From contig CANQXY010000012.1 in NCBI GenBank assembly GCA_947627935.1, positions 1 through 37,999 of the forward strand: 37,999 nt of DNA, read 5' to 3'. Positions 1 through 8,666 of this stretch are shown here, in pieces. The first letter of the stretch is position 1; each line of letters begins with the position of its first letter. The position numbers were made by a program, and so were the translations under genes. The notes under the pieces were generated by a model. It did not search any database. It saw only the letters and a program-made list of their open reading frames with translations, and was not told where the DNA came from. The stretch comes from an uncultured Clostridia bacterium. GTDB lineage: Bacteria > Bacillota > Clostridia > TANB77 > CAG-508.

Positions 1-233
1 ATGGTTCTATGTATCATAGAAGACCAGGTTCAATGGGACCAACATCTACACCAGGTAGAGTATTTAAAGGTAAAAAACTTCCAGGACATATGGGAAGAAT
101 TACTGTAACAATACAAAACTTAGAAGTTGTTAAAGTTGATATAGATAAGAATGTATTATTAATAAAAGGTAGTGTTCCAGGACCAAAAGGAGCTATCTTA
201 AAAATAAAATCAGCTGTAAAGGCTACTAAATAG
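1..233 (+). CDS. rplC: 50S ribosomal protein L3, C-terminal part
   Basis: This is the last 76 codons of L3, cut by the window edge; the reading frame is open back to base 3 and its true start lies upstream. L3 is an early-assembly 23S rRNA-binding protein near the peptidyl transferase centre. The visible part has the family's HRRPGSMG motif and the [14 protein letters not shown] segment, followed by the VPGPKGA motif of the C-terminal barrel. The rplD Shine-Dalgarno follows directly, which fits the usual S10-operon order rpsJ-rplC-rplD. Identification is secure; only the N-terminal part is missing. Confidence 0.96.
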   Translation, partial: GSMYHRRPGSMGPTSTPGRVFKGKKLPGHMGRITVTIQNLEVVKVDIDKNVLLIKGSVPGPKGAILKIKSAVKATK

Positions 234-253
234 AGGGAAGGAGGAATACGAAA

Positions 254-877
254 ATGCCAAAAGTAGACGTATATGATATTAAAGGTAAAAAAGTTAGTGA
301 TGTAGATTTAAGTGAAGCAGTATTTGGAATTGAACCAAATGAAAATATAGTACATACAGTATTACTTAACTACTTAGCTAATCAAAGACAAGGTACTCAA
401 AGTACAAAGACAAGAAGCGAAGTTAGTGGTGGTGGTAAAAAACCATGGAGACAAAAAGGAACAGGTAGAGCAAGACAAGGAAGTATTCGTGCTCCACAAT
501 GGATTAAAGGTGGTATAGCTTTAGGTCCAAAACCACGTTCATATAAATATAAAGTTAATAAAAAAGAAAGAAGACTTGCTATTAGATCAATATTAAGTTC
601 TAAAGTAATAGAAAAAGAATTAACTGTTGTTGATAAATTAGAATTAAAAGAAATTAAAACAAAAACAATGGTTAAAGCTTTAAAAGATTTAAAAGTAGAA
701 GGAAAAACATTAATAGTATTAGCTGATAAAAACTTAAATGTTGAAAATTCATCTAGAAATATAGAAGGTGTAAAAACAATTTTAATAAACAACATAAATG
801 TATTTGATTTATTAAAATATAACAATTTAGTTTTACCTCTAGATACTGTTAAGAAATTAGAGGAGGTGTACGCATAA
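254..877 (+). CDS. rplD: 50S ribosomal protein L4
   Basis: L4 (207 aa) is a 23S rRNA-binding protein whose long loop lines the exit tunnel. The sequence shows the loop signature TRSEVSGGGKKPWRQKGTGR at about residues 52-71, followed by the SIRAPQWIKGG stretch. Length is normal for bacteria. The ATG at 254 sits about nine bases after GGAGG. The stop overlaps the next start as TAATG at 874-879, so rplW is translationally coupled. In E. coli L4 also represses its own operon; no such leader can be judged here because the 5' end is outside the window. Confidence 0.97.
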   Translation: MPKVDVYDIKGKKVSDVDLSEAVFGIEPNENIVHTVLLNYLANQRQGTQSTKTRSEVSGGGKKPWRQKGTGRARQGSIRAPQWIKGGIALGPKPRSYKYKVNKKERRLAIRSILSSKVIEKELTVVDKLELKEIKTKTMVKALKDLKVEGKTLIVLADKNLNVENSSRNIEGVKTILINNINVFDLLKYNNLVLPLDTVKKLEEVYA

Positions 878-1224
878 TGTTAGCAGAAGAAGTTATAGTA
901 AGACCAATAGTTACTGAAAAAAGTAATGATGGATTACAAGAAGGAAAGTATACTTTCGAAGTAAACAAAAAAGCAACTAAAGTTGAAATAGCAAATGCGG
1001 TAGAAAAACTTTTTGAAGTTAAAGTATTAAAAGTTAATACAATGATGGTAAATGGAAAGAAAAAAAGAGTAGGATATCATCAAGGAAAAACATCTGACTG
1101 GAAAAAAGCTATTGTTACAATAGATACAAACCCATCAGATAAAACATATTTAGCAAAAGGCGGAAAGGAAACTAAAGCAAACAAAAAATTCAAAGATTCA
1201 ATTGATGAATTTATGGGAGCTTAA
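877..1224 (+). CDS. rplW: 50S ribosomal protein L23
   Basis: L23 (115 aa) sits at the exit of the ribosomal tunnel and docks trigger factor and the signal recognition particle. The N-terminal IVRPIVTEKS motif and the later KKRVGYHQGKTSDWKKA stretch are typical. It is somewhat longer than the usual 95-100 residues because of a lysine-rich tail of about 20 residues. The start overlaps the rplD stop. It is followed not by rplB, as expected, but by a small unrecognised gene. Confidence 0.96.
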   Translation: MLAEEVIVRPIVTEKSNDGLQEGKYTFEVNKKATKVEIANAVEKLFEVKVLKVNTMMVNGKKKRVGYHQGKTSDWKKAIVTIDTNPSDKTYLAKGGKETKANKKFKDSIDEFMGA

Positions 1225-1245
1225 GTAGAAAGGATGTGTTTTGAT

Positions 1246-1437
1246 ATGCCAATGTCAGAAAAAGCAAAAAATTTCAGAGAAGATTTTAGAAAATATATTA
1301 ACAGAGATTTAACAAAAGAAAGCATAGACACATATTTTGATGGAAAAAATAGAAGAGTTTATAATGAAGAATATATAGGAAAAACAGGGATGGCTGGACG
1401 AAAATCAAAAAAAGAAGATTATGAACCAGAAATCTAA
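1246..1437 (+). CDS. small unrecognised protein inserted between rplW and rplB
   Basis: This is a 63-residue lysine- and glutamate-rich protein that I do not recognise. Three in-frame ATGs exist at 1234, 1246 and 1252. The AGAAAGGA site at about 1228-1234 overlaps the first and is about 11 bases from the second, so 1246 is preferred. The product has no membrane segment or cysteine. It is predicted mostly helical and soluble, with a basic Gly-rich patch (GKTGMAGRKSKK) near the end that could contact RNA. Codon use looks like the neighbouring ribosomal genes. Its location in the most conserved bacterial operon suggests a ribosome-linked or regulatory role, but that is inference. A 92-base structured gap separates it from rplB. 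Confidence 0.7.
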   Translation: MPMSEKAKNFREDFRKYINRDLTKESIDTYFDGKNRRVYNEEYIGKTGMAGRKSKKEDYEPEI

Positions 1438-1500
1438 TATTATCTGGAAATAACCAGGAAAATAAATAATATCTGCAGTGCGGAGCAGGAAAAAATCCGT
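1437..1500 (+). promoter_or_regulatory. candidate folded RNA (hairpin plus H-type pseudoknot) before rplB
   Basis: The gap before rplB contains two possible folds. First, ATATTAT (1437-1443) can pair with ATAATAT (1466-1472), enclosing CTGG/CCAG (1444-1447 with 1454-1457). Second, TCTGC (1472-1476) can pair with GCAGG (1485-1489). The loop bases GCGGA (1480-1484) can also pair with TCCGT (1496-1500), leaving an AAAAAA connector. This is the geometry of a compact H-type pseudoknot ending about 29 bases before the rplB ATG. The pairing is read from the sequence; function is inferred. No known riboswitch class was recognised. Confidence 0.4.
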
Positions 1501-1529
1501 AAGTGAAAAATAAAGGAGAGAATTAAATC

Positions 1530-2357
1530 ATGGGAATGAAACATTTTAAAGCATATACACCATCTAGAAGAAATATGACAGTTTCTACATTTGAAGAAAT
1601 TACAAAAAAGACTCCTGAAAAATCTTTATTAGAAACAAAAAAGAAAAATGCAGGAAGAAACTCATATGGTAGAATAACTGTACGTCATCAAGGTGGAGGA
1701 AATAGACAAAAATATAGAGTAATAGATTTTAAACGTAAAAAGGATGATATGGAAGCTACAGTAATAGGAATCGAATATGATCCAAATCGTAGCAGTAATA
1801 TTGCATTAATAGAATACAAAGATGGAGAAAGAGCATATATATTAGCTCCACAAGGATTAACAGATGGAGATAAAGTTGTATCAGGAGATAAAGCTGATAT
1901 AAAACCAGGAAATTGTATGCCAATATCAAATATACCAGTAGGTACAATGATACACAACATAGAATTAAATCCAGGTCAAGGTGGAAAATTAGTAAGAAGT
2001 GCTGGTCAAGAAGCACAACTTATGGCTAAAGAAGGAAAATATGCACATGTAAGACTTCCTTCAGGAGAAATGAGATTAATATTATCTAGATGTAGAGCAA
2101 CTATAGGAACTATAGGAAATGCAGATCACGAAAATATTAAAATTGGTAAAGCAGGTAGAAAAAGACATATGGGTATTAGACCAACAGTTAGAGGTTCTGT
2201 AATGAACCCAGTAGATCACCCTCATGGTGGTGGTGAAGGTAGAGCACCTGTAGGACACGCTGGACCAATGACACCTTGGGGTAAACCAGCTCTTGGATAC
2301 AAGACAAGAAATAAAAAGAAATTATCAAATAAATTTATAGTTAAGAGAAGAAAATAA
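1530..2357 (+). CDS. rplB: 50S ribosomal protein L2
   Basis: L2 (275 aa) is a primary 23S rRNA-binding protein needed for subunit joining and peptidyl transfer. It shows the N-terminal [11 protein letters not shown] motif and the conserved C-terminal [17 protein letters not shown], which contains the histidine important for activity. Length is normal. The ATG at 1530 follows AAAGGAGAG at a workable distance. It is separated from rplW by a small extra gene and a folded gap, which is unusual for this operon. Confidence 0.97.
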   Translation: MGMKHFKAYTPSRRNMTVSTFEEITKKTPEKSLLETKKKNAGRNSYGRITVRHQGGGNRQKYRVIDFKRKKDDMEATVIGIEYDPNRSSNIALIEYKDGERAYILAPQGLTDGDKVVSGDKADIKPGNCMPISNIPVGTMIHNIELNPGQGGKLVRSAGQEAQLMAKEGKYAHVRLPSGEMRLILSRCRATIGTIGNADHENIKIGKAGRKRHMGIRPTVRGSVMNPVDHPHGGGEGRAPVGHAGPMTPWGKPALGYKTRNKKKLSNKFIVKRRK

Positions 2358-2380
2358 TCTTGGGAGGAGGAAAATAAGAT

Positions 2381-2659
2381 ATGTCAAGATCAAGTAAAAA
2401 AGTACCTTTTGTAGCTCCAGAATTATTAAAAAGAGTTGAAGCTATGAATGAATCAGGTAACAAAGATGTTCTAAAAACATGGTCAAGAGCATCAACAATA
2501 TATCCACAAATGGTTGGTCATACAATAGCTGTTCATGATGGAAGAAAACATGTTCCAATTTATATTACAGAAGAAATGATCGGTCATAAATTAGGCGAAT
2601 TTGCTCCTACAAGAACATTTAAAGGTCATGCAGGAGAAAAAACATCAAAAGTTAATTAG
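2381..2659 (+). CDS. rpsS: 30S ribosomal protein S19
   Basis: S19 (92 aa) lies in the head of the small subunit and forms a pair with S13 near the A site. The N-terminal [10 protein letters not shown] and the central [20 protein letters not shown] are diagnostic, as is the [14 protein letters not shown] segment. A strong GGGAGGAGG precedes the ATG. It lies in the normal position between rplB and rplV. Confidence 0.97.
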   Translation: MSRSSKKVPFVAPELLKRVEAMNESGNKDVLKTWSRASTIYPQMVGHTIAVHDGRKHVPIYITEEMIGHKLGEFAPTRTFKGHAGEKTSKVN

Positions 2660-2688
2660 TAAATAAGTAAATTAAGGAGGGAAAATCC

Positions 2689-3042
2689 GTGGAAGAAACA
2701 ACAGTAATAGAAGCAAAAGCTACTCTTAAATATGCAAGGATATCTTCAAGAAAAGTAAAAATAGTTGCAGATTTAATAAGAGGAAAAAATGTAGATGAAG
2801 CTTTAGCAATAGTTAAATTTACACCAAAGGCTTCTTCTGAAATAATAGAAAAATTATTAAAATCAGCAATTGCTAATGCTGAAAATAATCATGATATGAA
2901 ACATGAAAATTTATATGTTGCTGAAATATATGCAAATCAAGGTCCAACATTAAAAAGAATAAGACCTGCAGCAAAAGGTTCAGCAGTAAGAATTAGAAAA
3001 AGAACAAGTCATATAACAATAGTATTAAGAGATGACAAATAA
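2689..3042 (+). CDS. rplV: 50S ribosomal protein L22
   Basis: L22 (117 aa) binds all domains of 23S rRNA and its hairpin lines the exit tunnel. The start is a GTG at 2689 behind AAGGAGGG. The motif [22 protein letters not shown] near the N-terminus is reported here only by its ends, ISSRKVK and KNVDEAL. The hairpin segment [14 protein letters not shown] precedes the C-terminal [10 protein letters not shown]. Length is normal. Confidence 0.97.
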   Translation: MEETTVIEAKATLKYARISSRKVKIVADLIRGKNVDEALAIVKFTPKASSEIIEKLLKSAIANAENNHDMKHENLYVAEIYANQGPTLKRIRPAAKGSAVRIRKRTSHITIVLRDDK

Positions 3043-3062
3043 GAAAGGAGGATTTAAGGATA

Positions 3063-3719
3063 ATGGGACAAAAAGTACATCCAACAGGTGTAAGAGTTGG
3101 AATAATAAGAGATTGGAATTCTAAATGGTATGCAAATTCTAAAAATTTTGCAGATTATTTAGTAGAAGACCAAAAAATCCGTAAATTTATTAAGAAAAAA
3201 TTATATGCTGCTGGAATTTCTAAAATAGAAATTGAAAGAACAGCAAAATTTGTTAAAGTAAACGTTTTTGCAGCTAAGCCTGGTATAGTTATAGGAAAAG
3301 GTGGAGCAGGAGCTGAAAGTGTAAAACAAGAATTAGCAAAAATGATACAAAAAGATGTTAATTTAAATATAGTTGAGGTAAAAAATGCTGATGTAGATGC
3401 ACAATTAGTTGCTGAAAACATAGCAGGTCAACTAGAAAGAAGAATTTCATTTAGAAGAGCTATGAAACAATGTATGCAAAAATCTATGAAAGCAGGTGCT
3501 TTAGGAATTAAAACTGCAGTATCTGGAAGATTAGGTGGAGCTGACATGGCTAGAACAGAATTTTATAAAGAAGGTACAATACCACTACAAACTTTAAGAG
3601 CTGATATAGATTATGGATTTGCAGAAGCAGATACAACATATGGAAAAATAGGTGTTAAAGTTTGGATATATAAAGGTGAAGTTCTTCCAACAAAGAAAGT
3701 GGAAGGAGGAGACAAATAA
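3063..3719 (+). CDS. rpsC: 30S ribosomal protein S3
   Basis: S3 (218 aa) forms part of the mRNA entry channel and has helicase-like activity with S4 and S5. It begins [12 protein letters not shown] and carries a KH domain with the [10 protein letters not shown] loop. The C-terminal domain has the GGADMARTE motif. The final codons contain GGAGG, which serves as Shine-Dalgarno for rplP. The stop overlaps the next start (TAATG), so the two genes are coupled. Confidence 0.97.
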   Translation: MGQKVHPTGVRVGIIRDWNSKWYANSKNFADYLVEDQKIRKFIKKKLYAAGISKIEIERTAKFVKVNVFAAKPGIVIGKGGAGAESVKQELAKMIQKDVNLNIVEVKNADVDAQLVAENIAGQLERRISFRRAMKQCMQKSMKAGALGIKTAVSGRLGGADMARTEFYKEGTIPLQTLRADIDYGFAEADTTYGKIGVKVWIYKGEVLPTKKVEGGDK

Positions 3720-4165
3720 TGCCATTAATGCCAAAAAGATCTAAATTTAGAAAAATGCAAAAAGGTAGAAATAGAGGTAAAGCATCAAGAGGAAATACAG
3801 TTAGTGAAGGAGAATATGGAATTCAAGCTTTAGAAGCTGGATGGATTACAGGTAATCAAATAGAGGCAGCCCGTATTGCTATGACTCGTTATATAAAAAG
3901 AGGTGGAAAAGTTTGGATAAAAGTTTTCCCAGATAAACCAATAACAGCAAAGCCAATTGGTACTCGTATGGGTAAAGGTAAAGGTGCTCCAGAAGCATGG
4001 GTAGCAGTTGTAAAACCAGGTAGAGTTATGTTTGAAATAGCAGGTGTACCTGAAGAAATAGCAAAAGAAGCCCTAAGACTTGCAAAAAATAAATTATCTG
4101 TAAAAACAAAAATTATTGCAAGAGAAACTTTAAATGAGGTGGGTGATAATGATGAAGATAAATAA
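3719..4165 (+). CDS. rplP: 50S ribosomal protein L16
   Basis: L16 (148 aa) binds 5S and 23S rRNA near the A-site tRNA. It shows the N-terminal [20 protein letters not shown], the [11 protein letters not shown] motif containing the PDKP signature, and [12 protein letters not shown]. It is slightly longer than most L16 proteins because of an acidic tail (EVGDNDEDK). That tail's coding bases supply the Shine-Dalgarno of rpmC, whose start lies inside this gene. Confidence 0.97.
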   Translation: MPLMPKRSKFRKMQKGRNRGKASRGNTVSEGEYGIQALEAGWITGNQIEAARIAMTRYIKRGGKVWIKVFPDKPITAKPIGTRMGKGKGAPEAWVAVVKPGRVMFEIAGVPEEIAKEALRLAKNKLSVKTKIIARETLNEVGDNDEDK

Positions 4166-4358
4166 AATAAGAGAAATGTCTTCACCAGAATTAGAAAAAG
4201 AATTAGGTGAACTAAAATCAGAATTATTCAAATTAAAATTTAGTTTAGCTACAAACGGATTAGATAATCCTATGAAAATAAAAGAAGTTAAAAAAGATAT
4301 AGCTAAAATAAATACAGTATTAACAGAAAGAAAAATAGCTGATAGTAAAAAAGCATAA
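4149..4358 (+). CDS. rpmC: 50S ribosomal protein L29
   Basis: L29 (69 aa) is a helical hairpin protein beside L23 at the tunnel exit. I chose the ATG at 4149 because GAGGTGGG (4136-4143) lies the right distance before it. A longer frame opens at 4134 but would start upstream of that site. The [17 protein letters not shown] opening and the [17 protein letters not shown] core are typical. It overlaps the end of rplP by 17 bases, which suggests translational coupling. Confidence 0.95.
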   Translation: MMKINKIREMSSPELEKELGELKSELFKLKFSLATNGLDNPMKIKEVKKDIAKINTVLTERKIADSKKA

Positions 4359-4376
4359 TAGAAAGGAGAAATCTAA

Positions 4377-4640
4377 ATGGAAGAAAGAAATCTTCGTAAA
4401 GTTATGATTGGTACTGTTACATCAAATAAAATGGACAAAACAGTAGTAGTTGCTGTTGAAACAAGTGTTAGTCATAAAGTATATGGAAAAACTGTTAAGA
4501 GAACATATAAGTTAAAAGCACATGATGAAGAAAACAGTTGTCAAATAGGAGACAAAGTAAAAGTAATGGAAACAAGACCACTTTCTAAAGATAAAAGATG
4601 GAGAGTAGTTGAAATTGTTGAAAAAGCAGTAATAAAATAA
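4377..4640 (+). CDS. rpsQ: 30S ribosomal protein S17
   Basis: S17 (87 aa) is an OB-fold protein that binds 16S rRNA early in assembly. The [17 protein letters not shown] strand pair, the [14 protein letters not shown] segment and the [19 protein letters not shown] end match the family. GAAAGGAGA precedes the ATG. Order rpmC-rpsQ-rplN is standard. Confidence 0.97.
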   Translation: MEERNLRKVMIGTVTSNKMDKTVVVAVETSVSHKVYGKTVKRTYKLKAHDEENSCQIGDKVKVMETRPLSKDKRWRVVEIVEKAVIK

Positions 4641-4675
4641 AACGTAAATAAAACCGATTAAGGAGGAAAATGAGC

Positions 4676-5044
4676 ATGGTACAACAACAAACAATATTAA
4701 AAGTAGCAGATAATACTGGTGCTAAAGAAATTATGTGTATCAGATGTTTAGGTGGTTCTTTCAGAAAAACAGCAAATATTGGTGATGTTATAGTTGCTTC
4801 AGTTAAAACAGCAACACCAGGTGGCGTTGTAAAAAAAGGTGAAGTAGTAAAAGCTGTTATAGTAAGAACAAAAAGAGGATTAAGAAGAGCAGATGGTTCA
4901 TATATAAAATTCGATGAAAATGCAGCTGTAATTATAAAAGAAGATGGTAACCCAAGAGGAACTCGTATCTTTGGACCAGTTGCAAGAGAATTAAGAGATA
5001 AGGAGTATATGAAAATTTTATCATTAGCTCCAGAAGTTCTTTAA
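4676..5044 (+). CDS. rplN: 50S ribosomal protein L14
   Basis: L14 (122 aa) bridges to 16S rRNA at intersubunit bridge B5/B8 and is bound by the silencing factor RsfS. The ATG at 4676 gives [17 protein letters not shown], exactly the family's usual start and length. An in-frame ATG at 4670 is only three bases from AGGAGG (4661-4666), too close. The [17 protein letters not shown] and [10 protein letters not shown] segments are typical. Confidence 0.96.
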   Translation: MVQQQTILKVADNTGAKEIMCIRCLGGSFRKTANIGDVIVASVKTATPGGVVKKGEVVKAVIVRTKRGLRRADGSYIKFDENAAVIIKEDGNPRGTRIFGPVARELRDKEYMKILSLAPEVL

Positions 5045-5091
5045 TTATAATACAAAATTAACCAAAAAAACGAAGAAGGAGGTTAAACTCA

Positions 5092-5400
5092 ATGAAAATA
5101 AAAAAAGGTGATACTGTTGAAGTTTTATCAGGAAATGATAAAGGAAAAACAGGAGAAGTTTTAGAAGTTATGCCAAAAGACGAAAAGGTAGTAGTTAAAG
5201 GCGTAAATATAAGAAAAAAACATGTAAAACCTAGAAAACAAGGAGAAGAAGGCGGAATAATTCCAGTTGAGTGTGCAATACATAGTAGTAAAGTTAATGT
5301 AGTTTGCCCTAAATGTGGAAAAGCTGCTAAAGTAGGATATATTATAGAAAAAGATAAAAAAGTTCGTGTTTGTAAAAAATGCGGATCAAAGTTAAAATAG
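5092..5400 (+). CDS. rplX: 50S ribosomal protein L24
   Basis: L24 (102 aa) initiates large-subunit assembly. An N-terminal KOW motif (KGDTVEVLSGNDKGKTGEV) is followed by the KHVKPRKQGEEGGI segment. A cysteine pair set (CPKCGKAAK and CKKCGSKLK) near the C-terminus may form a zinc ribbon, as in many Firmicutes L24 proteins. A 47-base gap before it holds GAAGGAGG. No separate function is seen in that gap. Confidence 0.96.
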   Translation: MKIKKGDTVEVLSGNDKGKTGEVLEVMPKDEKVVVKGVNIRKKHVKPRKQGEEGGIIPVECAIHSSKVNVVCPKCGKAAKVGYIIEKDKKVRVCKKCGSKLK

Positions 5401-5422
5401 TAGAAAGGAGGATTAACAAACA

Positions 5423-5962
5423 ATGGAAAAACTTAGAGAACAATATGAAAAAGAAGTAATCCCAGCATTAATGAAAAAATTTGAATATAAATCAATTATG
5501 CAAGTTCCAAAACTTGATAAAATAGTTATAAATATTGGTTTAGGAGATACTAAAGAAAATCCTAAAGCATTAGAAAATGCAATGAATGATTTAGCACAAA
5601 TTACAGGTCAAAAACCAGTAATAACAAAAGCTAAAAAATCTATTGCAGCATTTAAATTAAGAGAAGGCGTAAACATTGGATGTAAAGTAACTTTAAGATC
5701 TGATAAAATGTATGATTTTGCATATAAATTATTTAATATAGCTCTTCCTAGAGTTAGAGATTTTAGAGGTGTTTCAAGCAATTCTTTTGATGGTAGAGGA
5801 AATTATTCAATGGGTATAAAAGAACAATTAATATTCCCAGAAATTGAGTATGATAAAATAGATAAATTAAGAGGTATGGATATTATATTTGTAACTACAG
5901 CTAAATCTGATGAGGAAGCTAAAGAATTATTAACTTTATTAGGAATGCCTTTTAAAAAATAA
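5423..5962 (+). CDS. rplE: 50S ribosomal protein L5
   Basis: L5 (179 aa) binds 5S rRNA in the central protuberance and contacts S13 across the subunit interface. The [19 protein letters not shown] opening, the [20 protein letters not shown] segment and the RVRDFRGVS motif are diagnostic. AAAGGAGG precedes the ATG. Length is normal. Confidence 0.97.
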   Translation: MEKLREQYEKEVIPALMKKFEYKSIMQVPKLDKIVINIGLGDTKENPKALENAMNDLAQITGQKPVITKAKKSIAAFKLREGVNIGCKVTLRSDKMYDFAYKLFNIALPRVRDFRGVSSNSFDGRGNYSMGIKEQLIFPEIEYDKIDKLRGMDIIFVTTAKSDEEAKELLTLLGMPFKK

Positions 5963-5987
5963 TTAGTCAGAATGAAAGGAGAAAACT

Positions 5988-6173
5988 ATGGCTAAGAAGT
6001 CAATGAAAATAAAACAAGCAAGACCACAAAAATTTAAAACTAGAGAATATAATAGATGTAAATTATGTGGTAGACCACACGCATATATAAGAAAATATGG
6101 AATTTGCCGTGTTTGTTTTAGAGAATTAGCACATAAAGGTGAAATTCCAGGAGTAAAAAAAGCAAGTTGGTAA
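5988..6173 (+). CDS. rpsN: 30S ribosomal protein S14, zinc-binding type
   Basis: S14 type Z (61 aa) sits in the head of the 30S subunit. The cysteines C24, C27, C40 and C43 form the CxxC-x12-CxxC zinc site. This short zinc form is the C+ type. Firmicutes often carry a second, zinc-free copy elsewhere under Zur control; none lies in the window. It lies between rplE and rpsH, as expected. Confidence 0.97.
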   Translation: MAKKSMKIKQARPQKFKTREYNRCKLCGRPHAYIRKYGICRVCFRELAHKGEIPGVKKASW

Positions 6174-6196
6174 AATTTGTGTAAAGGAGGAAAAAA

Positions 6197-6595
6197 ATGA
6201 ATATAACAGATCCAATTGCAGATATGTTAACAAGAATAAGAAATGCAAATAGTTCTAAACATAAAACTGTAGATGTACCTGCATCAAATATGAAATTAGC
6301 AATAGCTGAAATTTTATTTAAAGAAGGATATATAAAATCTTTTGAAGAAATAAAAAATGATAATCAAGGAATCATAAGAATTACTCTTAAATATGATGAA
6401 AAAGGAAAAAGAGTAATTGATGGATTAAAAAGAATTAGTAAACCAGGATTAAGAGTATATGCTGGAAAAGAAGAATTACCAAAAGTTTTAAATGGTTTAG
6501 GAATTGCAATTATTTCTACATCTAAAGGTTTAAAAACTGATAAAGAAGCTAGAGAAGAAGGAATAGGTGGAGAAGTATTAGCTTATATTTGGTAA
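6197..6595 (+). CDS. rpsH: 30S ribosomal protein S8
   Basis: S8 (132 aa) binds the central domain of 16S rRNA; in E. coli it also represses the spc operon. The [18 protein letters not shown] opening and the C-terminal [11 protein letters not shown] are typical, together with the [17 protein letters not shown] segment. GTAAAGGAGG lies before the ATG. Length is normal. Confidence 0.97.
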   Translation: MNITDPIADMLTRIRNANSSKHKTVDVPASNMKLAIAEILFKEGYIKSFEEIKNDNQGIIRITLKYDEKGKRVIDGLKRISKPGLRVYAGKEELPKVLNGLGIAIISTSKGLKTDKEAREEGIGGEVLAYIW

Positions 6596-6623
6596 ACTTT
6601 TAAGTAAAGGAGGAAAACAAAAA

Positions 6624-7160
6624 ATGTCAAGAATAGGAAATAGTCCTATTACAGTACCTGCTGGAGTTGAAGTAAAAGTAGATGGACAAAAAGTTACTGT
6701 AAAAGGGCCAAAAGGTACATTAGAAAGAGAAGTACATAAAGACGTTTCTATAGAAATAAATGAAAATATTGTTAAAGTTTTAAGAAAAGATGATGAACCT
6801 GCAACAAAAAGTTTACATGGTTTAACAAGAACTTTAATTAATAATATGATAATAGGTGTAACAGAACAATTCAGCAAAGAATTACAAATAAATGGTGTTG
6901 GATATAGAGTTCAAAAACAAGGTAATGATTTAAATCTTACACTTGGATATTCTCATCCAGTAATATTTAAAGCACCTGAAGGAATTACTTTTGATGTTCC
7001 AAATCCAAACACAATAATTGTAAAAGGTATGGATAAAGAATTAGTTGGTCAAACAGCAGCAGTTGTAAGAAGTAAAAGACCACCAGAAGTATATAGAGGA
7101 AAAGGTATTAAATATGCTGATGAAGTTATTAGACGTAAAGAAGGAAAAACAGGTAAATAA
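6624..7160 (+). CDS. rplF: 50S ribosomal protein L6
   Basis: L6 (178 aa) has two similar alpha/beta domains and lies near the GTPase centre. The [17 protein letters not shown] opening, [11 protein letters not shown] and the C-terminal [19 protein letters not shown] signature are clear. AGGAGG precedes the ATG with a spacing of about ten bases. Normal length and position. Confidence 0.97.
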   Translation: MSRIGNSPITVPAGVEVKVDGQKVTVKGPKGTLEREVHKDVSIEINENIVKVLRKDDEPATKSLHGLTRTLINNMIIGVTEQFSKELQINGVGYRVQKQGNDLNLTLGYSHPVIFKAPEGITFDVPNPNTIIVKGMDKELVGQTAAVVRSKRPPEVYRGKGIKYADEVIRRKEGKTGK

Positions 7161-7207
7161 AGTTTGAAAAAATCATAAATATAAAATTTTATGAAAGGAG
7201 AAATAAA

Positions 7208-7567
7208 ATGGTAAAAAAGACAGATAGAAAAACTGAAAGAACTAGAAGACATATAAGAGTTAGAACTAAAGTATCTGGAACAGCAGAAAGACCAAGATTA
7301 TGTGTATATAGAAGTAATACAAATATATATGCACAAGTTATAGATGATGTAGCTGGAAATACTTTAGTAAGTGCTTCTACATTAGATAAATCAGTTAAAA
7401 CAAAAAAATCTAATAAAGAAGCAGCAAAAGAAGTTGGAGCTTTAATTGCTAAAAAAGCATTAGAAAAAAATATCAAAACAGTAGTATTTGACCGTGGCGG
7501 ATATATTTATCATGGTATAATAAAAGAATTAGCAGAAGCTGCAAGAGAAGGTGGCTTAGAGTTTTAA
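7208..7567 (+). CDS. rplR: 50S ribosomal protein L18
   Basis: L18 (119 aa) binds 5S rRNA with L5. The basic N-terminus ([20 protein letters not shown]) is followed by [17 protein letters not shown] and the C-terminal [28 protein letters not shown] lies before the ATG after a 47-base gap that shows nothing else clear. Confidence 0.97.
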   Translation: MVKKTDRKTERTRRHIRVRTKVSGTAERPRLCVYRSNTNIYAQVIDDVAGNTLVSASTLDKSVKTKKSNKEAAKEVGALIAKKALEKNIKTVVFDRGGYIYHGIIKELAEAAREGGLEF

Positions 7568-7590
7568 AAAAGGAGGGAAAACAAAAACCT

Positions 7591-8082
7591 ATGGAAGAAA
7601 ATAATACATTAGAGTTAAAAGAAAAAGTAGTTGCTATTAACAGAGTAGCTAAAGTTGTTAAAGGTGGTAGAAATTTTAGATTTAGCGCTGTAGTAGTTGT
7701 TGGAGATGAAAATGGACACGTAGGTGTTGGAAATGGTAAAGCAGCTGAAGTTCCAGATGCAATCAAAAAAGCAATACAAGAAGCTAAAAAGAATTTATTA
7801 GAAGTTCCAATTGTAGGAACAACTGTACCACATGAATTTGTAGGAAAATTTGGTAGTGCAAATGTTATGCTTAAACCTGCAACAGTAGGTACTGGAGTTA
7901 TAGCAGGAGGAAGTGTTAGACCAGTATTAGAGCTTGCTGGATATAAAGATATAAGAACAAAAGTTATTGGAACAAACAATCCAAGAAACGTTGTTTATGC
8001 TACAATTGAAGGACTAAAAGCAATGCAAACAGTAGAACAAGTAGCTAAAAAAAGAGGTAAAAAAGTAGAAGAAATTATTTAA
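7591..8082 (+). CDS. rpsE: 30S ribosomal protein S5
   Basis: S5 (163 aa) helps decoding accuracy and forms part of the mRNA entry. It shows [18 protein letters not shown], the [17 protein letters not shown] motif, and [13 protein letters not shown] of the C-terminal domain. The ATG at 7591 lies 13-14 bases after AGGAGGG, a long spacing, but no better start exists. Next in this operon one expects rpmD, which is absent; a folded gap follows instead. Confidence 0.97.
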   Translation: MEENNTLELKEKVVAINRVAKVVKGGRNFRFSAVVVVGDENGHVGVGNGKAAEVPDAIKKAIQEAKKNLLEVPIVGTTVPHEFVGKFGSANVMLKPATVGTGVIAGGSVRPVLELAGYKDIRTKVIGTNNPRNVVYATIEGLKAMQTVEQVAKKRGKKVEEII

Positions 8083-8087
8083 TTGTG

Positions 8088-8197
8088 GTTGGAGGTTTGA
8101 AGTTGGTAATTTATAACTTTAAATACTCTATACCAAAGATATACAAATGGAGTTGAAAGATGAAATAGTAATAAATTACTAATCTCAAGCTTCCAAC
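8088..8197 (+). promoter_or_regulatory. long near-perfect stem between rpsE and rplO, in the rpmD slot
   Basis: Bases 8088-8114 can pair with 8171-8197 over 27 positions. There are 26 pairs (four of them G-U) and one A-C mismatch at 8101/8184. Three more pairs (8116-8118 with 8167-8169) continue inward, and the loop can hold a small hairpin (ACTC 8125-8128 with GAGT 8150-8153). The stem starts six bases after the rpsE stop and ends about 15 bases before the rplO Shine-Dalgarno. No T-run follows, so it is not a classic terminator. It could be an RNase III site, a regulatory leader for rplO-secY, or a palindromic insertion element. Function is unknown. Confidence 0.75.
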
Positions 8198-8231
8198 AGC
8201 CAACATTAAATTAAGGAGGTGCAACGCATAA

Positions 8232-8666
8232 ATGAAAATAGACGAATTAAAACCATCTGTGAAAAAGACTGAAAGAACTAGAAGAGGTAGAGGTATAGGA
8301 TCAGGATTAGGAAAAACTTCTGGAAAAGGACATAAAGGTCAAAAAGCAAGAAGCGGTGGTGGAGTAAGAAGAGGATTTGAAGGTGGTCAAACACCATTAT
8401 ATAGAAGATTACCAAAAAGAGGATTTACAAATATTCATGCTAAAGATTATACAGAAGTAACTTTAACAATGTTAAATAAAAGTAAAAGTACTGATGTTAC
8501 AGCTGAAACTCTTTTAGAAGAAGGAATAATCGGTAAAATAAATGATGGAATAGTTGTTTTAGCTACAGGAAATTTAGAGAAAAAACTAAATGTTAAAGCA
8601 AAAAGATTTACTGCATCAGCTAAAGAAAAAATTGAAGCTTTAGGCGGAAAGGCTGAGGTGATTTAA
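8232..8666 (+). CDS. rplO: 50S ribosomal protein L15
   Basis: L15 (144 aa) is a late-assembly 23S rRNA-binding protein. The glycine-rich N-terminus ([20 protein letters not shown]) and [15 protein letters not shown] are diagnostic. The ATG at 8232 follows AAGGAGG (8213-8219) at about 12 bases. Its final codons carry GAGGTGA, which serves as Shine-Dalgarno for secY; the secY TTG follows the stop directly. Confidence 0.97.
   Translation: MKIDELKPSVKKTERTRRGRGIGSGLGKTSGKGHKGQKARSGGGVRRGFEGGQTPLYRRLPKRGFTNIHAKDYTEVTLTMLNKSKSTDVTAETLLEEGIIGKINDGIVVLATGNLEKKLNVKAKRFTASAKEKIEALGGKAEVI

Noticed and set aside
7473..7979. Minus-strand open frame opposite rpsE
   Set aside because: It mirrors the S5 gene; no Shine-Dalgarno and no recognisable protein.
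8083..8231. A degraded rpmD in the rpsE-rplO gap
   Set aside because: No frame keeps L30-like residues, and the gap is dominated by a stem that does not fit a decayed gene.
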